From: an uncultured beta proteobacterium | GTDB lineage: Bacteria > Pseudomonadota > Gammaproteobacteria > Burkholderiales > Rhodocyclaceae | Length of the DNA stretch: 24,323 nucleotides | NCBI GenBank assembly: GCA_903910495.1 | Contig: CAIVZW010000071.1 | Span: 1-24,323, forward strand | Reading direction: 5' to 3' | Part shown: positions 16,985 to 23,746 of the stretch, in pieces | Layout: every line of letters starts with the position of its first letter | Position numbering within the stretch: position 1 is the stretch's first letter | Made by a program: the position numbers and the translations under genes | The notes under the pieces: model-generated | The model's input: the letters and a program-made list of their open reading frames with translations, nothing else | The model's database searches: none | What the model was told of the DNA's origin: nothing

Positions 16985-17871
16985 TGGATTTCTTCGACAC
17001 GCTTGCCGCACTGCCACTGATCTCGCCCTTCATCGAGTTCGGTTTCATGCGCCGTGCCCTGGCCGGCTGTCTGGCATTGTCGCTCGGGGCCACGCCGATC
17101 GGCGTGTTCCTGATGCTGAGGCGCATGAGCCTGGCCGGCGACGCCATTTCCCACGCCATCCTTCCGGGCGCCGCTATCGGTTACCTGATCGCCGGGCTTT
17201 CGCTCTCGGCGATGACCATCGGCGGTCTGGTCGCCGGCATTGCCGTGGCTCTGCTGGCCGGAGGAGTGGCGCGCAATTCGGTGATCAAGGAAGATACCAG
17301 TCTGGCCACGTTCTACCTGATCTCGCTTTCCGCCGGTGTGCTGATCATCTCCATGCGCGGCAGCAACGTGGATCTGCTACATGTGCTGTTCGGCAGCGTG
17401 CTGGCTCTGGATGACGCCGCCCTGCTCCTGCTTGCCAGTTTCGCCTCATGCTCGATTGTCGCCATTGCCGGCGGTCTGCGCCTGATCGTGCTGGAGTGCT
17501 GCGACCCTTCATATCTCGCCCGTATAAGCCGCCTCAGCCCCGTGGCGCATTACGGTTTCATGGTTCTTGTCGTCCTCAACCTGATCGGCGGATTCCATGC
17601 GCTCGGTACGCTGATGGCCGTCGGCATCATGATCCTGCCGTCAGCCGCCGCTCGCCTGTGGGTCGACAACATCGTTCCGCTCATTCTGGTGGCAGTCGTC
17701 ATCGCCTTCAGCGGTTCGTTGATTGGCCTGCTGCTCTCGTATTACGTCAATCTGCCGGCCGGCCCGGCGATTGTCCTCACCCTTGGCGGTCTCTACGTGC
17801 TGTCGATGGCAATTGCTCCGCTCGGGCCGCTGGTCAGCCACCTGCGTCCACGCTGGCATTTCGAAAGGTAG
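16984..17871 (+). CDS. znuB: Zinc/manganese ABC transporter permease, ABC-3 family
   Basis: 295 residues with about eight or nine hydrophobic segments, a typical ZnuB/MntB permease. The ABC-3 landmark GVFLMLRRMSLAGDAISHAILPG at about 40-62 is the family's most conserved stretch; only its core residues MSLAGDAISHA need be noted. The late segment GTLMAVGIMILPSAAARLW is also characteristic. The ATG shares one base with the znuC stop (TGATG), so the two are translationally coupled. Metal specificity is judged from the binding protein encoded next. Confidence 0.92.
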   Translation: MDFFDTLAALPLISPFIEFGFMRRALAGCLALSLGATPIGVFLMLRRMSLAGDAISHAILPGAAIGYLIAGLSLSAMTIGGLVAGIAVALLAGGVARNSVIKEDTSLATFYLISLSAGVLIISMRGSNVDLLHVLFGSVLALDDAALLLLASFASCSIVAIAGGLRLIVLECCDPSYLARISRLSPVAHYGFMVLVVLNLIGGFHALGTLMAVGIMILPSAAARLWVDNIVPLILVAVVIAFSGSLIGLLLSYYVNLPAGPAIVLTLGGLYVLSMAIAPLGPLVSHLRPRWHFER

Positions 17872-17878
17872 AAATCAA

Positions 17879-18805
17879 ATGAAGCCAGAGTCAAAATATC
17901 TCATCCGCCACGTCCTGACAATTGCGGCAGTAACCCTTGGCGTCCATGTCGCCGCAGCAGAACCGCTCAATGTCGTCGCCAGCTTCAGCATTCTTGGTGA
18001 TATGACCCAGCGCGTCGGCGGCGAACGGGTCCAGGTCCATACACTGGTAGCTCAGGAATCTGATGCCCACGTCTACCAGCCGACGCCGGCCGATGCAAGA
18101 ACGCTTTCCCAGGCCACACTGGTCATCGTCAATGGCTTTGGTTTCGAAGGCTGGATTGGCCGGCTGGTCAAGTCGTCCGGCTATCGGGGCAAAGTACTCA
18201 CCGCCAGTACCGGGATCAAGACACTCAAACGACCTCATTCCGCAGGAGAAAAACATGACAGGCACAATCACGACGGCGAGGTAGACCCACATGCTTGGCA
18301 GGATCTTTCCAATGCTCTGCGCTACGTCGACAACATTGCGCAAGCACTGAGCGAGGCTGATCCGGCGGGCAAAGCGGCATATCAGACCAACGCGACGAAA
18401 TACAAACAGGAGATTAGCGCACTCGACGGCGAACTTCGCCGATCCTTCAACGCCATACCGACTGAGCGGCGCAAGGTCGTCACCTCGCACGACGCGTTCG
18501 GCTATTTCAGTCGCGCCTACGGCATCAGCTTCATCTCGCCGGTCGGCATCAACACCGATGCCGAACCTTCGGCGGCCGACGTCGGGCGCATCATCAAACA
18601 GATTCGCCGCGAGCAAATCCCGGCCGTATTCATTGAAAGCTTCTCTGATCCGCGCCTGCTCGAACGCATCCGTCTGGAATCCGGCGCACAAATCGGCGGT
18701 ACGCTCTACTCCGACTCACTGTCGAAGGCCGATGGACCGGCACCGACCTACCTCGACATGATGCGGCATAACGCAAGAACACTGTCGTCTGCTCTAACCC
18801 ATTGA
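17879..18805 (+). CDS. znuA: Periplasmic metal-binding protein of the zinc ABC importer
   Basis: 308 residues with a signal peptide (basic start, hydrophobic 11-26, cleavage after VAAA near residue 27). Cluster A-I metal ligands are visible: His64 in SDAHVYQPT, His138 in VDPHAWQD, His204 in TSHDAFGYF and Asp279 in LYSDSLS. A histidine at the third position, where the manganese proteins PsaA/MntC have glutamate, together with a short His-rich loop at 120-138 (His120, 126, 129, 131, 138), favours zinc. TroA-like proteins with the same ligands can also take manganese. The ATG at 17879 follows znuB by seven bases; the longer frame from 17723 lies inside znuB and is rejected. Confidence 0.9.
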   Translation: MKPESKYLIRHVLTIAAVTLGVHVAAAEPLNVVASFSILGDMTQRVGGERVQVHTLVAQESDAHVYQPTPADARTLSQATLVIVNGFGFEGWIGRLVKSSGYRGKVLTASTGIKTLKRPHSAGEKHDRHNHDGEVDPHAWQDLSNALRYVDNIAQALSEADPAGKAAYQTNATKYKQEISALDGELRRSFNAIPTERRKVVTSHDAFGYFSRAYGISFISPVGINTDAEPSAADVGRIIKQIRREQIPAVFIESFSDPRLLERIRLESGAQIGGTLYSDSLSKADGPAPTYLDMMRHNARTLSSALTH

Positions 18806-18852
18806 CGCTTTGGAATGATGCGATTATCACCACTTGATGGCAGAATCTGAGA

Positions 18853-20265
18853 CTACTGACCAGCTTCTGGCAGAGAGAGCAACACGCGCAGGCCGCCCAA
18901 GGGCGAATCGGCCAGTTCGATCCGGCCGCCGTAGAGGCGCACCAGATCATCGACGATAGCCAGGCCGAGACCGGAACCGGGGATCTGCTCGTCCACCCGT
19001 TCACCACGATGCAATACTCTTTCCCGCGCAGCATCTGCGATCCCGCATCCGTCATCGTCGAGCGTAATCAGGAGTTCGCCGCCCACCAGCGCACATGACA
19101 CCTCGATGCGATGCGCTGCCCACTTGCAGGCGTTATCAAGCAAATTGCCCAGCATCTCCTGCAAATCCTGTTCTTCCCCACGAAAAACCGCTTGCCCGCT
19201 GGCCCTATGAACGACAAGTTCGAGATTGCGCTCCACATGAATTCGACGCATGACCCGTATCAAGCCATCCAGTACGGGCAAAATCGGCGTCCGGGCACCG
19301 GGGAGGCGGATCGAAGCGGCCATTCTTGAGCGACTCAGGTGGTAGTCGATCTGCTTCCTTGCCACCTCAACCTGGCTGCTCACCAGATGCGCCAGTTCAT
19401 CGGTCTTTCCGTTTGCCGCGTTGGCGATGACGCTGAGCGGCGTCTTCAGGGCATGCGCCAGATTACCGGCCTGCGTTCGAGCGCGCTCGACTACCTCGGC
19501 GTTTTGCGCCAGTACCGTGTTGAACTCCTCGACCAGCGGCTGGACTTCTCCGGGGAAAAGCCCTTCCAGACTATGGGTTCCACCGCTGCGTACAGCCGCC
19601 AATGCACCATGCAGACGCCTGAGCGGCGCCAGCGCAATGAGCACCTGAATCACGGCCGCCAGTGCCAGCCCGGAGCCCAGCAAACCGAGCGCCAGCCAGA
19701 GCATGCCATTGAAACGTTGAACCGGCTCAAGCATTTGCCGCTCATCGGCGGCGACTACCAGCCGGAAAGTACGGCCTGGCTGAGCTGGTGTGTCTTCGAT
19801 CAGGACGATGCGCTCGATCATGCCCAGTGTCACGTCATCGGGGCCCGGAACACGATGCTGATGAATTTCACCGTCGGCCGGCGAATCGGATGGCACCTTG
19901 AGAACGTCATCCCAGAGCGAACGCGAACGCAACAGGCCAAGCGCAGCATCCTGATCCTGCGGTCTGGCTACCCGGTCAATCTGCCAGTAAAGGCCTGAAT
20001 AGGGTTTGCTGAAGCGCGGGTCGCTCTGGGCGGTTGAGAGTGACAACTGTCCCGTTTGATCAACCAGCAGATGGACTGCGAGCTGATCGAGATGGGTATT
20101 GAGTTCGGCATGGAACTGCATGGCCACGTGTTGCCTGAACAAACCACCGAGCGCCCAGCCCGTGAGCAGGATCGTGGCCGCAATCCAGACCAGCGTACCG
20201 AGCAGCAAGCGAAGGCGCAGCGAACCATGCAGAGCCATTGATGGAGGGGGTTTCCCGGTGACCAT
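18853..20265 (-). CDS. PhoQ-like sensor histidine kinase
   Basis: 470 residues. One membrane helix at about 18-42, a periplasmic sensor region of about 145 residues, a second helix at about 188-212, a HAMP region, then the kinase core: H-box LAHALKTPLSV with phospho-accepting His271, N-box LLDNACKWA, and G-boxes DDDGCGI and GSGLGLAI. The H-box and overall layout are PhoQ-like. The periplasmic region is not obviously acidic in the way the magnesium-sensing patch of enteric PhoQ is, so the signal may differ. The ATG at 20263-20265 shares one base with the regulator stop (TGATG); a GTG one codon earlier is also possible. It is the last gene of the PepSY-regulator-kinase operon and converges with znuA, with 47 bp and no clear terminator between. 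Confidence 0.9.
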   Translation of the reverse strand: MVTGKPPPSMALHGSLRLRLLLGTLVWIAATILLTGWALGGLFRQHVAMQFHAELNTHLDQLAVHLLVDQTGQLSLSTAQSDPRFSKPYSGLYWQIDRVARPQDQDAALGLLRSRSLWDDVLKVPSDSPADGEIHQHRVPGPDDVTLGMIERIVLIEDTPAQPGRTFRLVVAADERQMLEPVQRFNGMLWLALGLLGSGLALAAVIQVLIALAPLRRLHGALAAVRSGGTHSLEGLFPGEVQPLVEEFNTVLAQNAEVVERARTQAGNLAHALKTPLSVIANAANGKTDELAHLVSSQVEVARKQIDYHLSRSRMAASIRLPGARTPILPVLDGLIRVMRRIHVERNLELVVHRASGQAVFRGEEQDLQEMLGNLLDNACKWAAHRIEVSCALVGGELLITLDDDGCGIADAARERVLHRGERVDEQIPGSGLGLAIVDDLVRLYGGRIELADSPLGGLRVLLSLPEAGQ

Positions 20266-20930
20266 CACAAGGGCACGAGGCGATAGCCGAGGCCGCGCAC
20301 CGTTTCGATCGCGCCTTCAGGCAGTTTCTTGCGCAAGCGGGCGATGAAGACTTCAACCGTGTTGGAATCGCGATCAAAGTCCTGAGCATAGATATGTTCG
20401 ATCAAATCGCTGCGTGATACCACCTGCCCCGGATGATGCATCAGGTAATCAAGCACGCGGTACTCATGACTGGTCAGCGTCAATGCCAGTCCGCCTGCCG
20501 TCACCCGGCTGAGGCGGGTATCCAGCACGATATCGCCGCACACCAGTTCGGCGCTGGCATGGCCACCTGCCCGCCGGATCAGTGCGCGCACACGAGCCAG
20601 CAGTTCTTCCATGTGGAAGGGTTTGGTCAGATAATCGTCTGCACCGGCATCGATACCCGCCACCTTTTCGTGCCAGTTATCGCGTGCCGTCAGAATCAGC
20701 ACCGGCATGGTCCGTCCGGCAGTACGCCATTTTTTCAGGATGCTCAGCCCGTCCATCTGCGGCAAGCCCAGATCGAGAATGACCGCATCAAAGGGCTGGT
20801 TCTCGTCGTCACCCTGAAAATGGGCATCAGCGCCGTTTCCCGCCAGATCGACGGCATATCCGGCGGCCCCCAGGGCACTGGCCAGTTGCGCGGCAATTGT
20901 CGGTTCGTCCTCAACGACCAGAACACGCAT
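20265..20930 (-). CDS. PhoP-like response regulator, OmpR/PhoB family
   Basis: 221 residues. Receiver domain with acidic pocket VVEDEP, phospho-acceptor Asp53 in ILDLGLPQMDG, LTARDNW and LTKPF, then a C-terminal winged-helix DNA-binding domain ending RKKLPEGAIETVRGLGYRL. The LTAR-x-x-W-x-x-KV...AGADDYLTKPFH block is especially close to PhoP. The ATG follows the PepSY gene by 16 bases with GGGGAG about nine bases upstream. OmpR-family regulators bind direct repeats with an 11-bp period, and just such a repeat lies in the divergent region beyond the PepSY gene. Confidence 0.93.
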   Translation of the reverse strand: MRVLVVEDEPTIAAQLASALGAAGYAVDLAGNGADAHFQGDDENQPFDAVILDLGLPQMDGLSILKKWRTAGRTMPVLILTARDNWHEKVAGIDAGADDYLTKPFHMEELLARVRALIRRAGGHASAELVCGDIVLDTRLSRVTAGGLALTLTSHEYRVLDYLMHHPGQVVSRSDLIEHIYAQDFDRDSNTVEVFIARLRKKLPEGAIETVRGLGYRLVPL

Positions 20931-20946
20931 CAGTGCTTTCTCCCCT

Positions 20947-21285
20947 TCAACGATCCGTTTTCATGCCATGTCCGCGGCGGGCAATGATCGTCCCGTCACT
21001 CGCATTCACCTGGAGCTTGACCAGCGAGCCACCCGGGCGCAATAGCTTGATCTCGTACACCCAGCGTTCGTTCTTGCGCTCCAGTTCAACTTCCATGACT
21101 TGGCCGGGCGAGTCGCGATTGACTATCTCCAGTACCGTTTTCAGCGGCAGTATCTCGCCGGCTTCCAGCGCCTGACGCGCGCGATCATGGTCGCCAGGAT
21201 CGCGCGCGAAGCAGGGCAGCGCCAGCACGACAGAAAGGAGCAGGCCGACACCGACCAGCCCCTGTCTTCTCCATCCCGATCTCAT
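20947..21285 (-). CDS. Exported PepSY-domain protein
   Basis: 112 residues from the ATG at 21283-21285, which has AGGA six bases upstream; an in-frame ATG at 21318 has no such site. A hydrophobic signal (GLVGVGLLLSVVLALPCFA) ends near residue 28, so the product should be periplasmic. The remainder is one PepSY unit: ARQALEAGEILPLKTVLEIV, then VMEVELERKNERWVYEIKLLRPGGSLVKLQV and the NASDGTII element. PepSY proteins often modulate proteases or two-component sensors. It is the first gene of the operon with the PhoP/PhoQ-like pair, so it may adjust or report to the kinase; that role is inferred from position. Confidence 0.82.
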   Translation of the reverse strand: MRSGWRRQGLVGVGLLLSVVLALPCFARDPGDHDRARQALEAGEILPLKTVLEIVNRDSPGQVMEVELERKNERWVYEIKLLRPGGSLVKLQVNASDGTIIARRGHGMKTDR

Positions 21286-21316
21286 AGCGTGTCCTCGAAA
21301 GTCATCATCCGAACGC

Positions 21317-21322
21317 ATTATT
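21317..21322 (-). promoter_or_regulatory. Candidate -10 of the PepSY-regulator-kinase operon
   Basis: On the reverse strand AATAAT matches the -10 consensus at five of six positions. There is no -35 hexamer at the usual distance. Instead the tandem repeat at 21335-21358 occupies that place, with 12 bases between the nearest repeat half (ending at 21335) and the -10, as in promoters activated by PhoP-type regulators. Confidence 0.45.
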
Positions 21323-21331
21323 TCGTGAGCA

Positions 21332-21374
21332 GCCTGAACAGCAGATTAACAGCAGATTCAGCTTGCGTTCAGGC
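21332..21374. repeat. Tandem 11-bp repeat inside an 8-bp inverted repeat, PhoP-box-like
   Basis: AACAGCAGATT occurs twice back to back (21337-21347 and 21348-21358). Read on the reverse strand, TGTTAA (21346-21351), five bases and TGTTCA (21335-21340) resemble the PhoP box TGTTTA-N5-TGTTTA, each half differing at one position. Outside lie GCCTGAAC (21332-21339) and its exact reverse complement GTTCAGGC (21367-21374). The element sits between the regulator operon and the divergent cytochrome operon, and could control both. Confidence 0.6.
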
Positions 21375-21416
21375 AAGCCCGTGCAAAGTGCATCAAACAC
21401 GACCGAGGAGAACCGC

Positions 21417-21833
21417 TTGAAAACAAGAGTTACCACATCCGCCTTTATGACCATGATGATTCTGCCACTTGCCGTCCTGGCTGCCCCACGTGACGATCTG
21501 CTTGCTCAGTATGCCACTGCAGCCAAAGCTTCCTCTCCGCCATTCTCCGGTTTTTCTGCCGCGCGTGGCGAGAAACTGCATGTCACGAAATTTTCAGGCG
21601 GCAAACCGGAAACATCGGCCTGTACCTCCTGCCATGCCGACAGCCCGCGCAGTGCGGGGCGCACGCCGACCGGAAAGCCCATTGAAGCCGTCGCCGTCTC
21701 GGTCACTCCCGCACGTTACACCGACCCGGCCAAAGTCGAGAAATGGTTCAAGCGCAATTGCAGCGACGTACTGGGGCGCGAATGCACAGCGCTCGAAAAA
21801 GGCGACTGGCTGACTTACATGATCAGCCAGTAA
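21417..21833 (+). CDS. SHP-type cytochrome c (DUF1924, sphaeroides heme protein family)
   Basis: 138 residues. The TTG at 21417-21419 is the likely start: GAGGAG lies six bases upstream and a signal peptide follows (KTR, a hydrophobic run, cleavage after VLAA near residue 23). One c-type heme site CTSCH is at 69-73. Asn114 lies 41 residues after heme ligand His73, the same spacing as His47 and Asn88 in Rhodobacter sphaeroides SHP, where asparagine is the sixth ligand and leaves on ligand binding. Cys115 and Cys123 in NCSDVLGREC could form the disulfide known near the SHP heme. SHP binds oxygen and nitric oxide; its physiological role is unsettled. It leads the operon with DHC and the NOX-like protein. 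Confidence 0.85.
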   Translation: MKTRVTTSAFMTMMILPLAVLAAPRDDLLAQYATAAKASSPPFSGFSAARGEKLHVTKFSGGKPETSACTSCHADSPRSAGRTPTGKPIEAVAVSVTPARYTDPAKVEKWFKRNCSDVLGRECTALEKGDWLTYMISQ

Positions 21834-21852
21834 CAGCAAAAGGAAAATCACC

Positions 21853-22344
21853 ATGTCAATTCGCTATCGCCCCATCGCACTGACTGTCACTGCGCTGATC
21901 TTCTCGGCAATTTTTCTTCAGCGGGCGCAAGCTGGCGGTGGTCATTATTATCCCCCGGTTGCCGATGCCGTTGTCAAAGAGGAATGTGGCAGTTGCCACA
22001 TTGCCTTTGCGCCGTCGATGCTGCCCGCAGGCTCGTGGACGAAAATGATGGGCGAGCTCAGCAATCATTTTGGCGACGACGCCAGCTTAGACAGCGTTAC
22101 CGCCGGGCGGATTACCCGCTACCTCAGCGAAAATTCAGCCGATAGTGGTGGCCAGCGTTATGGCGGCAAACTGATGCGCGGGGTGTCGACGCAGAATCCG
22201 CCGCTGCGGATTAGCGAACTGCCCAAGTGGCTACGAGAACACAGCAAGATATCTGCCGATGAATGGAAGAGCAATAAAGTCGGCACCAAAGCCAACTGCC
22301 TTGCCTGTCATGCCGACGCAGAACGCGGCTACTACGGCCGGTGA
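21853..22344 (+). CDS. Diheme cytochrome c, DHC family
   Basis: 163 residues with a signal peptide (cleavage after AQA near residue 27) and two heme sites, CGSCH at 45-49 and CLACH at 149-153. His72 and His130 are candidate distal ligands. The short N-terminal HYYPPVAD and the sequence after the first heme (AFAPSMLPAGSW) are typical of DHC, the small diheme protein encoded beside SHP in several bacteria and shown there to be its redox partner. The ATG has AAAAGGA upstream and lies 19 bp after the SHP stop. It probably carries electrons from a membrane donor to SHP. Confidence 0.88.
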   Translation: MSIRYRPIALTVTALIFSAIFLQRAQAGGGHYYPPVADAVVKEECGSCHIAFAPSMLPAGSWTKMMGELSNHFGDDASLDSVTAGRITRYLSENSADSGGQRYGGKLMRGVSTQNPPLRISELPKWLREHSKISADEWKSNKVGTKANCLACHADAERGYYGR

Positions 22345-22366
22345 TATTTTCTCAGGCGAAAACACC

Positions 22367-23686
22367 ATGAAAACCATACTGATCACCCTTCTGGCTCTTG
22401 TTTCCTCTGCCTGGTATCTTGATTTTTCCGCAACGACATTCCCGGCGCAGAGTGAGCTTCTGTGGATCGTGCGCCAGGAGGGGATGTATCTCTCCGGTCT
22501 GCTTTCGTTTTCGCTGATGTCGCTTTGCATGGTGCTCTCCATCCGCCCGGTCTGGCTGGAAAAACCGCTGGGCGGCATGGATCGCGTCTATCGCCTGCAC
22601 AAGTGGTCGGGCATCCTGGCCGTCGCTTTTGCCGCGACACACTGGCTGATCGAGATGTCGGATGACATCCTCAAGGCATTCATCGGAAGCGAGGGACGCC
22701 TGCCAAGAATCAGATACTCCGGCTTGCTTGAGGTGCTGCGCGAACTTGGCGACGACATGGGCGAACCGGCGCTCTACATCATGCTGGCCATGCTGGTCAT
22801 TACCCTGTGGCGGCGCTTCCCTTACCACATCTGGCGTCATCTGCATCGGGTCATGCCGGTGCTCTACCTGATGTTGGCCCTACACGCCGCCATGCTTGCT
22901 CCGCCCGATTACTGGAAGCAACCGGTCGGTGCTCTGATGGCCGTGTTCATTACACTCGGCGTGCTCGCCAGCATCGTTTCGCTGGCCGGACTGATCGGTC
23001 GGCAGCGTCAGGTGAAGGGATCAATCGTTTCAGTCATCAGTGAAGGCGATGTCACTGAAATCACCTGTCAGCTCGATGAGCAATGGAAAACCCATCATCC
23101 GGGTCAGTTTGCCTTCATCACCTTCGACCTTCTGGAAGGCGCTCACCCTTTCACCATCGCCAGTGCCGACCGTGGCGACCGGACAATCACCTTCTTCATC
23201 AAGGCCCTCGGCAACTTCACACGCCAGATCGCGCAGCGGGTTCAGGTCGGCCAGGAGGTCAGGATCGAAGGCCCCTATGGCCGCTTCCAGCTTGACCGCC
23301 ACAACCCGAACCGCCGTCAGATCTGGGTTGCCGGCGGCATCGGTATAACGCCTTTCCTGGCCTGGCTGGAATCTCTTCAGTCGCGCCCCGCAGAAACACG
23401 TACAGTCGACCTCCACTACTGCACACGTGACCGTGAAACCGATCGATTTGTTAACCGCCTGCAAACCTTGTGCGCTACGCTGCCGGGAATTCGACTGCAC
23501 TTGCACAGTGCCCGGCACGGCGAAGTGATAACGGCGCACTCGCTCAAACTGGCCGATGATCAGCAAAAGAAGGCTGAAGTCTGGTTCTGCGGTCCGCGAG
23601 GTCTTGCCGACACACTGAAAAAGGAACTGAAGGAAACCTGGAACGGGAGATGGCGCTTCCATCAAGAAGCTTTCGAGATGCGTTAG
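22367..23686 (+). CDS. NOX/ferric-reductase-type membrane flavocytochrome b
   Basis: 439 residues. The N-terminal half has about six membrane helices. Heme-ligand candidates are His78 and His92 (14 apart) and His160 and His173 (13 apart), the same spacings as His101/His115 and His209/His222 of human NOX2. The C-terminal half is a ferredoxin-reductase-like module: HPFTIAS (FAD) at 260-266, EGPYGRF at 301-307, the nucleotide motif GGIGITPF at 323-330 and the late CGP at 408-410. It should take NAD(P)H electrons through FAD and two hemes across the inner membrane. The ATG at 22367 follows DHC by 22 bp with AGGCG upstream; the longer frame overlaps DHC and is rejected. Acceptor candidates are oxygen, ferric iron or, from context, DHC. 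Confidence 0.88.
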   Translation: MKTILITLLALVSSAWYLDFSATTFPAQSELLWIVRQEGMYLSGLLSFSLMSLCMVLSIRPVWLEKPLGGMDRVYRLHKWSGILAVAFAATHWLIEMSDDILKAFIGSEGRLPRIRYSGLLEVLRELGDDMGEPALYIMLAMLVITLWRRFPYHIWRHLHRVMPVLYLMLALHAAMLAPPDYWKQPVGALMAVFITLGVLASIVSLAGLIGRQRQVKGSIVSVISEGDVTEITCQLDEQWKTHHPGQFAFITFDLLEGAHPFTIASADRGDRTITFFIKALGNFTRQIAQRVQVGQEVRIEGPYGRFQLDRHNPNRRQIWVAGGIGITPFLAWLESLQSRPAETRTVDLHYCTRDRETDRFVNRLQTLCATLPGIRLHLHSARHGEVITAHSLKLADDQQKKAEVWFCGPRGLADTLKKELKETWNGRWRFHQEAFEMR

Positions 23687-23746
23687 CGAAAACGATGACA
23701 GCAACACCGGCAACACTGCCTGGAGGATCATCAAGGGAATGAAAAC

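Noticed and set aside
16193..17017. 274-codon open frame on the reverse strand
   Set aside because: It is antisense to znuC, which has complete ATPase motifs; no ribosome site or domain is visible.
18806..18852. Possible terminator between the convergent znuA and kinase genes
   Set aside because: I found no stable GC-rich stem or T-run in these 47 bases.
19339..19998. 219-codon open frame on the forward strand
   Set aside because: It is antisense to the histidine kinase, whose H, N and G boxes show the coding strand.
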